From Papaver somniferum (taxonomy: Eukaryota > Streptophyta > Magnoliopsida > Ranunculales > Papaveraceae): a stretch of 64,000 bases of DNA. Location of the stretch: NCBI RefSeq assembly GCF_003573695.1, contig NW_020621936.1, forward strand, positions 4,588,001-4,652,000. Direction: 5' to 3'. The position numbers and the translations under genes were made by a program. Shown piece after piece: positions 34,808 through 46,235 of this stretch (position 1 is the first letter of the stretch; each line of letters begins with the position of its first letter). A model generated the notes under the pieces. That model made no database searches. It was not told the DNA's origin and saw only the letters and a program-made list of their open reading frames with translations.

Positions 34808-37228
34808 TGTTAGAGCACTGCTCGGTCGAACTCACATGCGTTGCTATATCAAGCATGTTTGTCAATATTAGTGATCAAAACTATGTGTCTTGATTTCTAG
34901 TTTACTTATGACTAAGTCTCGGTCTAGAATAGTTAAGTTCAGTTGAGCTCCAGACTCCATGGCGATCATCTTACGAAGACGAAGAACTACTCGAGGAATA
35001 AGTGGAAATTCATCCGACAAAAAGGTATGTGGAGACTTGAACTTATATGTCACTCAAAATTATATTCTATCTCTTACTCTTGAGACAAAGTCGTATAAGT
35101 ATGATAGTTTCATACATACACATTTGCTATTTCGAGCCGAGTTTACTCGCATATCTTTTTCTCGAAATATGTGTTGGTGAGCTTTTGCTTTAACCATTTT
35201 CATCTTTATCCGTGACGCAAGTCTGAAGACGTTTCAGTCTTGAAAATAGCTTTGATGACGATAGTCGTGAATAACGATTGTTATAACATTATAGAAGAAT
35301 GTTTTAATGATTGAAATGTAGAGTTGAGATTACCAACTATGGATATAAGCATATATAGTGTGTTCGCACATTAGTATATAAATCCATGTGTCGGACACCA
35401 AGTGCGTGCATATGTGTGCATGTGGTATTGGTGAAGGAGACGGGTTGAGTACGCGTACCCGTACGCGTACCTGTGGAAGTTTTCATACCAAAAATTTCTG
35501 CTGAGTTTGTAAGTTTGCAAACTAGTAAACCAGTCACCTTAGGTACGCATACCCGTACGCGTACCCTCGGAAGTTTTCGAACCGAAAATTTCTGCTGAGT
35601 TTGTAAACTCAAATCTGGTAGCTAAGGTATGCATACCCGTACGCATACCCAAGCTGGTTATTTCTCAAATAGGTTGTTCATGAACTTAAAACAATAAATC
35701 ATAAGGAATGCAATCTTTACAAACCGTAGATATATTGTTCATGAATTGATTCAAGTGAATCAAACCGATTTTGTTTCAATCGTGTCTATAAACAAAGACC
35801 TAAGTAATTGAACAAATGTTGAACTAGTTCTTATGAGTCATTTGAACTAGTTATGAGAAAGATGAATACGGTTAACTATTTGTGAACCAACTAAGTGTAC
35901 ACGTTTAGGTACGGTTACTCAAACCTAAATGAATACATTTCATTTGTGTGTGACAAGCTAAGTTTCGATCTAATGGTTGAAAGATATTAGCTTGGTTAAA
36001 TCAGGTTTTTCATCTAACGGTGATTATTGAATGCTTTGTTACCAAGGTAACTTAGATTGCAAACCCTGATTTGAAAACTATATAAAGGAGACATCTAGCA
36101 ACTGGAAAAACTAATCCACACAGCTCCTGTGTGATACTAGTTGGTTTTGCTAGAGTCGATTCTCCTTTAACCTTAGGTTTCTTCTCGAGACCCTGTAGGT
36201 TAACGACTGAAATACTTCATTGGGATTGTGAAGCCAAAAGAAACTAAATTCTTGTAGTTGAGCGATCTGATCTTGCCATTTTCTATCGTACGAGTTCAAT
36301 TGAATAATTGACTTGAGATTATATTTCCGATAGGGCAAGATAAAAAGAAAACACAAACATCTTCGTCTCATCGTTTGTGATTCCACAATATCTAGTTTCG
36401 CTACCATATGATTTAGATTATTGTGAGGTGATTGATAATACTAGGTTGTTCTTCGGGAATATAAGTCCGGGTTATCAATTACTTCCTGTTCACCTTGATT
36501 TATCAAAATACGGAACAAAACTCATAGGTTTATCTATGGGAGACAAATTTATCTATTATCATAGACTTTTCTGTGTGATACAGATTTGTTTATTAAAGTC
36601 TTTGACTTTGGGTCGTAGCAACTCTTAGTTGTGGGTGAGATCAGCTAAGGGAATCAAGTGCGTAGTATTCTACTGGGATCAGAGACGTAAGGAGCGCAAC
36701 TGTACCTTGAATCGGTATGATATTGATTAGGGTTCAACTACAGTCCAGACCGAAGTTAGTTTGTAGTAGGCTAGTGTCTGTAGCGGCTTAATACATTGTG
36801 GTGTTCAATCTGGACTAAGTCCCGGAGTTTTTCTGCATTTTCGGTTTCCTTGTTAACAAAATTTCTGGTGTCTGTCTTATTTCTATTCCGCATTATATTT
36901 CGTTATATAATTGAAATATCACAGGTTGTGCGTTAAGATCAATCAATTAGAATATCCAAACTTTGGTTGTTGATTTAAATTGATTGACACTTGGATATTG
37001 GTCTTTGGTACCATCCAAGTTATTATCCTTGTATTTGATAAAGACTCGCAGATTTCTATTTGCTTGAGTAAAGATCAAATCAAGTGAGAAATATATTAAC
37101 TCCTCAATATACTTTTCTCTAGATTGAGTCTGACTGTCTAGTTGATTCTCTAGAAAGTATATTGGAGTTAGTACATATAGATTGCTAATCGGAATATTGG
37201 GTGTGGTTATTATACCCCCGCTTTTTCA
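34808..37228 (+). mobile_element. 5' LTR of a second, diverged Sirevirus-like copia element
   Basis: It starts TGTTAGAGCACTGCTCGG and ends ACCCCCGCTTTTTCA (2421 bp), followed by a primer binding site. It aligns over its full length to 21350-23754 but with many differences, so it is an older or separate family member. Its palindromic modules differ: GTACGCGTACC-type repeats at 35449, 35542 and 35626 replace the AGTCCGCGAACT type. The TATA box is kept at 36079-36086. Confidence 0.88.
36079..36086 (+). promoter_or_regulatory. LTR TATA box
   Basis: TATATAAAGGAGACATCTAGCA-like context, identical in the core to the other two copia LTRs despite divergence around it. Confidence 0.65.
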
Positions 37229-37280
37229 ATTGGTATCAGAGAAGGCAAACACGTTAAAGACCTTATAAGTCTGTGTTTGT
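37229..37280 (+). mobile_element. Primer binding site and first internal bases of the second copia element, then interrupted
   Basis: TGGTATCAGAG at 37231 and the following AAGGCAAACACGTTAAAGAC and GTCTGTGTTTG match 17531-17580. The match stops at 37280/37281, where a Ty3/gypsy LTR begins. The rest of the copia element, if present, lies beyond the right end of the window. Confidence 0.8.
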
Positions 37281-37858
37281 GATGAGTGCCAAATAATGTA
37301 TATATTTATCCCTTTTTGTTGGCATTTAACTCATCTTTTGTGCATTAATTCTACATTTTATCCCATATTCTGTATTTTCATTGTTTTCAAGAATAAATAT
37401 TTTTATTAATTAATTTTGCATTTTTAGGTAATAAATAAAGTCTGGATGAATTGCGGAGCGGAATAGAGCAGAAAAGTAGTGAAAAGCCGGGAGGAATTAC
37501 GCAAGGAAGCCGCAAAGAATGGAGCGCACGTCCAAAAAGCTGGAAGTGGGCTCAAGAAGAAGAAAGTTGTTCTTAAAGAAGAAGTGGGCTCAAGGTTTTC
37601 CAACCCAAACTCATTTCCCAAACCCATATTCTATACCCAAAAGCCTAAAACCCAAATCCATACCCGCTTGCGTCTTCAGCCGTCAGATCAGTTCTCAGAA
37701 GCATCTGACGGTCGCTCCCTTGCTGTGCATCGAAGTTTGATATCTCCGCCTTACACTACAGTACCTAACTCCATCAAGTACCGTTCGTTTCGTTGTATCT
37801 CTTCATCCGACGGTCGCTCATCGCCTGCCTCCGCATCGCCGTCAGATCCACCTACTGG
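37281..37858 (+). mobile_element. Left part of the 5' LTR of a plus-strand Athila-like gypsy element
   Basis: It begins TGATGAGTGCCAAATAATG, the reverse complement of the right ends of the minus-strand LTRs (TTTGGCACTCATCA at 46235, 50646, 55073 and 59344). It runs to CCACCTACTGG, where a minus-strand LTR starts. It resumes at 59345, so the 5' LTR of this element was split by a 21.5-kb block. Confidence 0.75.
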
Positions 37859-39250
37859 TGTGACAGGGAAAGACACACAGAAAGCTTGCAAGTATACAAG
37901 GTCAAGATTTGTAATAAAAGGGTGAGTAGGGGTTTGTCCACAGGGAGAGGAGCATATAAGAAGTTTTCCTAGGCTAATAAGAGTGGCAATGCACTATGGC
38001 AGTGAAGATTTCAGGCATACAAACAAGAATGCAAGGTAAAGCAATGGAGAAACAGGCTAAGAAAAGCAGCAATTAACCAAGGCTTGGCAGCCAAGGGCAG
38101 GGTGAGGATTATGCACTGACTTCAGTGCACAAAAGCTACAAGGTGCAGGAAAATAAAAAGCAAGAAAATATAACTGAAATGCAAACACACATGACTTGAA
38201 AAATAGAAGTGGCTGAAAGAGAAGTGGTGGGTAAGCCAAGGCATATGATCCACCTTGTGTCCTAATCAAGTGACATGGTCTAGGTTATGTTCATTCCTAA
38301 GCATACAACTAGAAATGGAAGAACACCAACTTGCTCACTAGTCTACCCCTAGCATTGGCTGTCTTTTGACAGTACAGCCAATCACAGGCTCTATGAGCAT
38401 TGGCATCTCTCATTTGCACAATCAAAACATACAAGGAAGAACTATCCTAGCTCATTTACACTTGACAGTGCACAAGGCTTCACTGAGCCTTGGCCTGAAG
38501 CTGATTAGCTCATGCTAACCATGAAGTAGCAACATACATTCATCATAAGATATAATTTAGATACAATTTGCAACATATCAGACAACTACAAACATAAGCA
38601 ATACTCCACTGTTAACTGACAAGCAACTAAAATTTGAAGTTCATAAAAATTGTAGCAAATTCTCTACTGGCTAGTCCAGAGAGGTATATAGTCTCCTCTA
38701 CACACTTCTCATGACATCAATTTATACCCATTACACATAATTAGGTTTTCCCCCAATTTTTCCCCAAAATCAGTAGAACTAGGGTTTGGTGAAATTGATT
38801 TACCTACTGTTGATGAGATATTCGCTCCATCTCGTCGACCCAATCTTCTCCTGCTTCTTCTCGTTCCTCTCGAGCTCCAATTGATGCTTTAATCATCATT
38901 TATATCACCAATTTCTCACCTAGGGTTTCAGGCAGAGAGATGAGAAATTGAGGTTGTAAATGATGATTAAAGAGATGGTACGTGATGGGTTTAGGTAGAA
39001 TAGAGTTGGGGAGAAATTAGTGGAGTGATTTGGGGGCGTCAGGGAGAGGTGGTGATGATGGTGGTGCGGCAGGTGAAGAAGGTGGTTCTGCAGCAGGGTA
39101 ATGGCGGAGAAGAAAGGGTTCGATGGTTTGGGAGAGAAGGGTGTTTGGTTAGGTGGATGGGTTCGGTCGCTAGGGTGTGAGGCGGCTTCATCCAATCTTG
39201 ATGTTCTGTGACGCTGAGTCACTGGATGCGAAGCTGGTAGATAGATCGGA
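37859..39250 (-). mobile_element. Truncated LTR (copy A) of the minus-strand Athila-like element
   Basis: It starts TGTGACAGGGAAAGACACAC and matches 57405-58796 almost exactly. It lacks the last 545 bp of that LTR (which ends in ACTCATCA) and joins the pol reading frame directly at 39250. In element orientation it is the 3' LTR with its 5' part, the polypurine tract and anything between pol and LTR deleted. Confidence 0.8.
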
Positions 39251-42200
39251 TGGTTCCTCCTGATGAGGTTGTTTCAATGTCGGGTGGAAATGGCTCAAGG
39301 AATGGCTTTAATCTCTGCCCGTTGACTTTGAAAACGTTCTTGTTGGAGACATCCTCCAGCTCTACAGCTCCATGAGGAAAAACTGTGCGTACTAGGTACG
39401 GACCCTTCCATCTGGAACGCAGTTTTCCTGGAAAAAGATGTAATCGGGAGTCATACAGCAAGACTTTCTGACCAGGAGTGAAGGATTTGCGCAAAATACG
39501 CTTATCATGAAACATCTTCATTTTCTGCTTGTACAGCTTGGCACTGTCATAAGCCTCATTTCTCAATTCATCCAACTCGTTGAGTTGAAGTTTCCGTTGA
39601 ATTCCAGCTTCGTCCAGAGAGAAGTTCAGCTCTTTGACTGCCCAGTAGGCACGATGTTCTAATTCCACAGGTAGATGGCACGGCTTTCCATACACTAGAC
39701 GATAGGGGGACATGCCAATTGGTGTCTTATAAGCTGTTCTATAGGCCCACAAAGCATCATTCAGTCTCAATGACCAATCTTTCCTGGACGGGTTGACCGT
39801 CTTCTCCAGAATGTGCTTAATTTCCCTATTAGACACTTCCACTTGTCCACTAGTCTGAGGGTGGTACGGAGTAGCAACCTTGTGAGTTATGCCATACTTG
39901 CGTACTAAAGACTCAAAGTACTTGTTACGAAAATGTGAACCGCCGTCACTGATGATAGCTCTAGGGGTACCAAAACGTGCAAATATGTTTTCCTTTAGAA
40001 ATGAAAGTACCACCTTGTGGTCATTTGTTCTGGTTGCTATAGCTTCTACCCACTTAGAAACGTAATCAACTGCGACTAGGATGTACAACTTGCTGTCAGA
40101 CATGGGAAATGGACCCATGAAGTCTATCCCCCAAACATCAAAAATCTCCACAATCAAAATGGGGTTCAATGGCATCATGTTTCTCCTCGAAATGCTTCCT
40201 AGCTTTTGACAGCGTTCACAAGCAACACAATAATCATGGCAATCCTTGAACAATGATGGCCAATAGAATCCACACTGCAAGATCTTTGCAGCGGTTTTCT
40301 TGGCACTGAAATGGCCTCCACATGCTTGGTCATGACAGAAAGATATCACATCTTTCTGTTCAGTTTTGGGGACACATCTCCTAATGATTTGGTCTGGACA
40401 GTACTTAAACAAATATGGGTCATCCCAAAGGAAATGTTTGACTTCAGCCAGGAATTTAGAGCGGTCTTGTCTTGACCAACGTGAGGGCATCCTACCTGTA
40501 GCGAGGTAGTTAACAATATCAGCAAACCAAGGAAGGTCTGAGATAGACATCAGCTGTTCATCTGGGAATGATTCTCTAATCAGCTCAGATTCATCAATAG
40601 ACTCTAAAGTTAATCTAGACAAATGATCAGCAACCACATTCTCACAACCTTTCTTATCACGGATTTCGAGATCGAATTCCTGTAATAAGAGTATCCATCG
40701 AATAAGGCGAGCTTTAGCATCCTTCTTGGAGAGAAGATACTTCAAAGCCGCATGGTCTGTATATATGATGATCTTAGACCCTATCAGATAAGATCTAAAC
40801 TTGTCTAATGCGAAAACGACGGCAAGCAATTCCTTCTCGGTAGTTGAATAATTGAGTTGGGCATCATTAAGGGTTTTTCTAGCATAGTATATCACATATG
40901 GTAGTCTATCAACTCGCTGTCCTAAAACAGCACCAACAGCATAATCAGAGGCATCACACATAAGTTCGAACGGAAGCTTCCAATCGGGTGGTCGGACTAT
41001 AGGAGCGGTGGTGAGAAGGGTTTTTAATTCCTCCCATGCCTTCACACAGGTATCATCGAAATTGAAGGCAACATCTTTGGAGAGAAGACTGCACAGAGGT
41101 CTGGAGATATTGCTGAAATCTTTGATGAATCGCCGGTAAAAACCAGCATGACCTAGAAATGATCTGATCTCCTTCACAGAGCAAGGTTGTGGTAGATGTT
41201 GAATGAGGTCAACTTTAGCTTTATCCACTTCAATTCCTTTCTCTGAGATGATGTGTCCTAGAACTATTCCTGAATTCACCATAAAATGGCATTTTTCCCA
41301 ATTGAGAACAAGGTTCTTTTCTTTACATCTGGATATCACGAGGGCAAGATGCTTCAAACATTCGTCAAACGAGGAACCAAAAACAGAGAAATCATCCATA
41401 AAGATCTCGAGAAAACTATCTATCATGTCATAAAAAATGCTCATCATGCAACGCTGAAAAGTAGCAGGTGCATTACACAACCCGAAGGGCATACGTCTAT
41501 AAGCAAACGTCCCAAATGGACACGTGAATGTAGTTTTTTCCTGATCTTCTGGAGCAATGTGAATTTGGTTATAACCGGAAAAGCCATCTAGAAAACAGTA
41601 GTGACTGTGTCCAGACACACGTTCTAGCATTTGGTCAATGAAAGGGAGCGGGAAGTGATCCTTCCTTGTTACTGTGTTCAACTTCCTGTAGTCGATGCAT
41701 ACTCGCCATCCTGTGGTTGTACGAGTAGGGACTAATTCATTCTTGTCGTTCTGAACTACAGTAATGCCTGACTTTTTAGGCACAACTTGAATGGGACTAA
41801 CCCATTTGCTATCGGGAATTGGGTATATGATACCTGCATCAAGTAGTTTTAGGATCTCTCCTTTGACTACATCTCTCATGTTAGGATTAAGTCTCCTTTG
41901 CATTTCCCTCGATGGTTTGGCATTCTCTTCAAGGTTAATGTGGTGCATGCAAATGGTGGGACTAATTCCTTTGAGATCTGAGATGGTCCATCCTAAGGCC
42001 TCTTTGTGTTCCTTAAGTACTTCTAAAAGCTTACTTTCCTGTTCCGTGTCTAAACATGATGAAATAATGACAGGTAAAGTATCAGAAGAACCTAGGAATG
42101 CGTACTTCAACGTACTAGGCAATGTTTTCAATTCAAGCTTGGGTGGCTCAACAATGGATGGAATAAGCTTGGAATCAGAGAATAGGGGTGGTTCCACTTC

Positions 42201-43794
42201 ATATTTCCTTTCAGTGACGTCCATTTGAGGTACAGATTCGAGCAGAGATAGGACGTCACTACAGTATGCATCATCATAGGAATCAGGGTTAAAGTTCTCC
42301 ATACATGCTTGAAAGGGGTCAACGGATAGAATGTTAGTCAACGAATCTTGCATTAATCCTTCAATCATATTAACTTCATGCACATCATCATCATCAAGAT
42401 TCACAGGTTGTTGACTAATATCGAACACATTCAATTCTACCGTCATGTTACCAAAAGACAGTTTTAACACTCCATTCCGACAGTTGATGATCGCGTTGGA
42501 CGTAGCCAAGAAAGGGCGTCCTAAGATGACAGGAATGTGACAGTCTGGGTTTTGTACAGGTTGAGTGTCTAAGACAATGAAGTCTACGGGAAAATAGAAT
42601 TTGTCAACCTTGATCAAAACATCTTCGACCACTCCACGAGGAATCTTGACAGATCGGTCTGCCAGTTGTAGAGTGATAGATGTTGGTTTCAACTCCCCAA
42701 GACCTAACTGCTCATAAACAGAATATGGCAGTAGGTTAACACTTGCACCTAGGTCTAATAACGCTTTATTGACCGTGTGTTCTCCTATAGTGCAAGAAAT
42801 TGTTGGACATCCTGGATCCCTAAACTTGGGTGGAGTTTTGTTCAGAATGATGGAACTCACCTGCTCAGCTAAGAAAGCACGTTTTTGCACATTGAGCTTG
42901 CGCTTTTGAGTACACAAGTCTTTGAGGAATTTGGCATAAGCAGGGATTTGCTTGATTGCTTCAAGAAAAGGAATGTTGATGTTGACTCTTTTGAATAGTT
43001 CTAACATCTCATTGTAGTGGGTGCTTATCTGTTGGCGAACTAACCTCTGAGGATATGGAGCAACCGGAAGATGAGTTGGCAAAGGGACATTCACAGCAGT
43101 AGAATTGTCAGATTTTCCAACTTGCTCAGATTCTTTGGTTTTCTGGGGTTGTGGAGACAACGTGGAATTTGTATCAGACTCATTAGGTTCGCCTACGTTG
43201 TTCTCGATGACTTTACCACTTCGGAGGGTGGTAATGGCATGGATTTGATCAGGTGAGGTTTCAGTGCAGGATGTTGTGCCTGTTTGAAATATCCTCTTTG
43301 GATTTTGTTGGGGTTGGCTCGGAAGTTTACCCTTTTCTCTCTCACATATTTGATCCATCTTTTGATCTAGATTTTTCTGACTTTGCATCAAACTCTGGAA
43401 CATTTCCTCTAAGGTGGACAATCTCTTGTCGGTATTGTGCTGAGGATATGATTGTTGTTGAGAGTTTGATTGTTGCTGAGGGTTTCTCGGGTGTTGATAA
43501 CCTTGATTGTTCTGATATCCNNNNNNNNNNNNNNNNNNNNNNNNNNNNNNNNNNNNNNNNNNNNNNNNNNNNNNNNNNNNNNNNNGGTTGAGATGGTCCT
43601 CCTTGAGTGGGTCCTTTTGACCATGAAAAGTTAGGGTGGTTTCTCCATCCTGGATTGTAGGTCTGTGAATAAGGGTTATGCTCTGGTTTTTGAAACATGG
43701 CATGTGCCTGTTCAAGCCTAGACTCCTGGACTGCAAGCAAATCTGGATAATTTTGGAATTGATGGTTGGGGTCGTTACAAGCAGCACAAACAGA
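39219..43794 (-). CDS. Athila-like gag-pol polyprotein: protease, RT, RNase H, integrase
   Basis: The open frame runs 43787-39219 (1522 residues, 22 of them unknown because of the gap 43521-43585). It starts inside gag (Q/N-rich). The protease has D345-L-G-A. The RT active site reads FMDD (796-799), and SGYNQI lies upstream. RNase H begins near 943 ([10 protein letters not shown]). An HHCC zinc region lies around 1153-1190, and the integrase triad is D1222, D1281, E1317, i.e. DD35E spacing. The WKGPYLV segment near the end is the integrase C-terminal fold. All catalytic residues are present, so the enzyme part could be active. The last ten residues or so, including the stop, are read from the fused LTR copy A, so the natural C-terminus is lost. 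No env-like ORF follows. Confidence 0.9.
43521..43585. other. Assembly gap, 65 N
   Basis: The gap falls in the gag region that, in the plus-strand copy (62700-62760), is a repeated YQNNQG-coding tract. A short tandem repeat is a likely reason for it. Confidence 0.95.
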
Positions 43795-43883
43795 NNNNNN
43801 NNNNNNNNNNNNNNNNNNNNNNNNNNNNNNNNNNNNNNNNNNNNNNNNNNNNNNNNNNNNNNNNNNNNNNNNNNNNNNNNNNN
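43795..43883. other. Assembly gap, 89 N
   Basis: The gap separates the gag and pol reading frames of the minus-strand copy. The equivalent plus-strand sequence is 62461-62520 or so, which is shorter than the gap, so the gap length is probably not exact and the apparent frame change across it is not evidence of a lesion. Confidence 0.95.
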
Positions 43884-44751
43884 TTTGAATTTTTATGTAG
43901 TTCTAACTCTTCTAATCTCCTAACTATTGATGCCATGTTTGCTCTACCCTCAAAATCCGCTTCAATCCTAAAAGCCTTTGCTTCGGATGTAGTCTTTCTG
44001 GTTTCACGGATGGATTCCCACTGTTGCGTCTTTTCAGCTACTTCAATCAAGAAGTCCCAAGACGCGTCAGCAGTTTTATCTACGAATAGACCATTACACA
44101 TCGACTCAACCGTTGTTCGGGTGGACACATCTAGACCTTCATACAAAATTTGCACAAGTCTCCATTTTTCAAAACCATGATGGGGACATTGGAGCAATAA
44201 TTCATTGAATCTCTCCAGGTATCTAGCTAAGGTCTCACCTTCTAATTGCACAAAGCTATTCAGACTTTGACGAATTGTCGCAGTCTTGTGGTTCGGGAAA
44301 AACTTTTTGAAAAACTCCTTTATGAGGTCATCCCATGTCATGATGGATTGAGGCTGTAAAGCATAGAGCCAGGCATTTGCCTTATCTTTCAGGGAGAAAG
44401 GAAAAAGCCTTAACTTCAGGGTTTCGTCGGTCATTTGAGTGAAACGCAGAGTTCCACAAATTTCCTCGAATTCTCTCACGTGGTGGTACGGGTTTTCATT
44501 CTCAACACCTCTAAGAATAGGAAGCATCTGTATTGTGCTTGATTTCAGCTCATAATGGCCATTAGCCTCGGGTAGCACAATACAAGAAGGTTGACTGGCT
44601 CTAGTTGGGTACATATAATCCTTGAGGGTACGGGTTCTCCCATTGTTTCTGGTTGATCTGGACTGTCTCCCTCAGAACTTAGAATTTCGATAGGTTCGTC
44701 TGGGTTAATTCTAACAAGTCTGTTTGTCTGGTCTCTGTAGGTCACAATCAT
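43884..44751 (-). pseudogene. Gag N-terminal region of the minus-strand Athila-like element, one frameshift
   Basis: The start is the ATG at 44751 (MIVTYRDQTNRLV), matching the plus-strand copy at 61592. The frame breaks near 44633, where the plus copy has CCCC and this copy CCC. It resumes at MYPTRASQPSC (44614) and continues through the retrotransposon gag core (ENPYHHVREFEEICGTLRFT, DDLIKEFFKKFFPNH) to the gap at 43883. Gag forms the virus-like particle. The single-base change would prevent full-length gag, unless it is an assembly error. Confidence 0.8.
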
Positions 44752-45109
44752 GTCCTAGTAGGTACCTTAACTAACATGTTGGTCAGACAGAGCAATCGGA
44801 AACAATTTGGCCCACAAGGGTTATGAAGATTTTTTTGAATGGGTTTTGGTTTAAAGAAGGGTTTTGTTTTTGGTTTAAAAATTGGGCTTTGGAAAAAAAA
44901 TTTTGAACTAAACCTAGCATAAATTATCACAACTCATAAAAGAAAATAAAAACAATAATAATAATTAAAACAAACCCATAAAAGAAAAAAAGAAAAATAA
45001 AAGAAAAATAAAAGAAAACAAAAAAAAAATAATTACAGTCCCAAATAAGAAAAATAAAGAAAAAAAAGAAAAATAAAAGAAAAATTATTACAATCCCAAA
45101 TAAACCCAT
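44752..45109 (-). other. Leader of the minus-strand Athila-like element (truncated)
   Basis: This low-complexity A/G-rich sequence (T/C-rich on the element strand) is the counterpart of 61250-61591 in the plus copy. The upstream half of the leader, with the CTG-rich tract seen at 60740-60930, is missing. Its place is taken by tRNA-like fragments. Confidence 0.65.
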
Positions 45110-45172
45110 ACTTACCACTATACTACAACGACCCAAACACAGATACCGCGTGACAGGCGTGACAGGCTATTT
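45110..45172 (-). other. Rearranged tRNA-Asp fragments at the leader/LTR junction
   Basis: 45113-45135 is the exact reverse complement of the 5' 23 bases of tRNA-Asp as seen at 48581. With adjoining bases it forms a 30-bp inverted repeat with 48577-48606. A few bases on, GCGTGACAGGCGTGACAGGC holds two partial copies of the reverse-complemented anticodon arm. A normal primer binding site (TGGCGCC...) is absent here. The fragments are in the opposite orientation to the intact tRNA sequences of the array. Confidence 0.75.
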
Positions 45173-45179
45173 TTAGTCA

Positions 45180-46235
45180 CAGACCCAAATTTCTCAAAAT
45201 TATAAAATTAGGGTTTATAGAAAAATCCCCAAATTCCAACAGTGAAATTAGCTCACCTAATCGTCAAATTGACGTCGACCCATCCTTTCTCTGACTCTCC
45301 TGTATCACTCCATGCCTTCAATTTCACTCTAGCTCGACCTAATTTACCAATTTTGCACGCCTAGGGTTTCTGAAAGAGAACGTGCAAAAATTGAGAAATT
45401 AGATGGACTAGGGAGATGGGAGTAGATGGTATTGGTTGTTGGGTGATGGGGTGATGATGGTGGAGGAGTGGTGGTGGCAGTGGAGTTGGTGGTGATGATG
45501 GTGGTGCGGCAGTTGCAGGGTGATGGCTCTGCAGAGGGGGTTGGTGGAGAAGAAAGGGTTCGATGGTTTGGGAGAGAAGGGTGTTTGGTTAGGTGGATGG
45601 GTTCGGTCGCTAGGGTGTTAGGCAGGTTCATCGAGTTCGATGTTTCGTGAGATGGGACGCGAGATGCGAAGCTGGTAGGTGAATCAGACGGTGATGCGGA
45701 GTGAAGCTTGTAGCGACCGTCAGATTATATGATACAACAAAATCAACGATGCCAGATGGAGTTAGGTGTTGTAGTGTTAGGCGGAGATATCAAACTTTGA
45801 TGCACAGCAAGGGAGCGACCGTTGGATTCAACTACCATCTAATCTGAAGGCTTGGAATTTCAGCGCTGTGGTGCTCGGCAGAGACTTCAGATTTTGATGC
45901 TCTATGAAGGAGCGACCGTCGGATGCTTCTGAGAAATGATCTGATGGCTGAGAACGGAGGCGCTTTTGTGTGTAGAAAATGAGGTTGTGCGCACCATTCT
46001 TCGCGGCTTCCTTGCGTAATTTCTCCCGGCTTTTCACTACTTTTCTGCTCTTTTCGCTCCGCGACTCATCCGAACTTTATTTACTACCTAAAAATGCAAA
46101 ATTAATTAATAAAAATATTATTCTTGAAAACAATGAAAATACAGAATATGGGATAAAATGTAGAATTAATGCATAAAAGATGAGTTAAAATGCCAACAAA
46201 AAGGGATAAATATATACAATATTTGGCACTCATCA
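45180..46235 (-). mobile_element. Diverged partial LTR (copy B), left edge of the tandem array
   Basis: It aligns to the middle and right parts of LTR copies C, D and E and ends TTTGGCACTCATCA at 46235. Its left part is diverged and shortened, and its left edge is approximate. It can be read both as the 5' LTR of the pol-bearing element to its left and as the 3' LTR of the first array unit to its right, because a polypurine tract follows at 46236. Confidence 0.75.
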
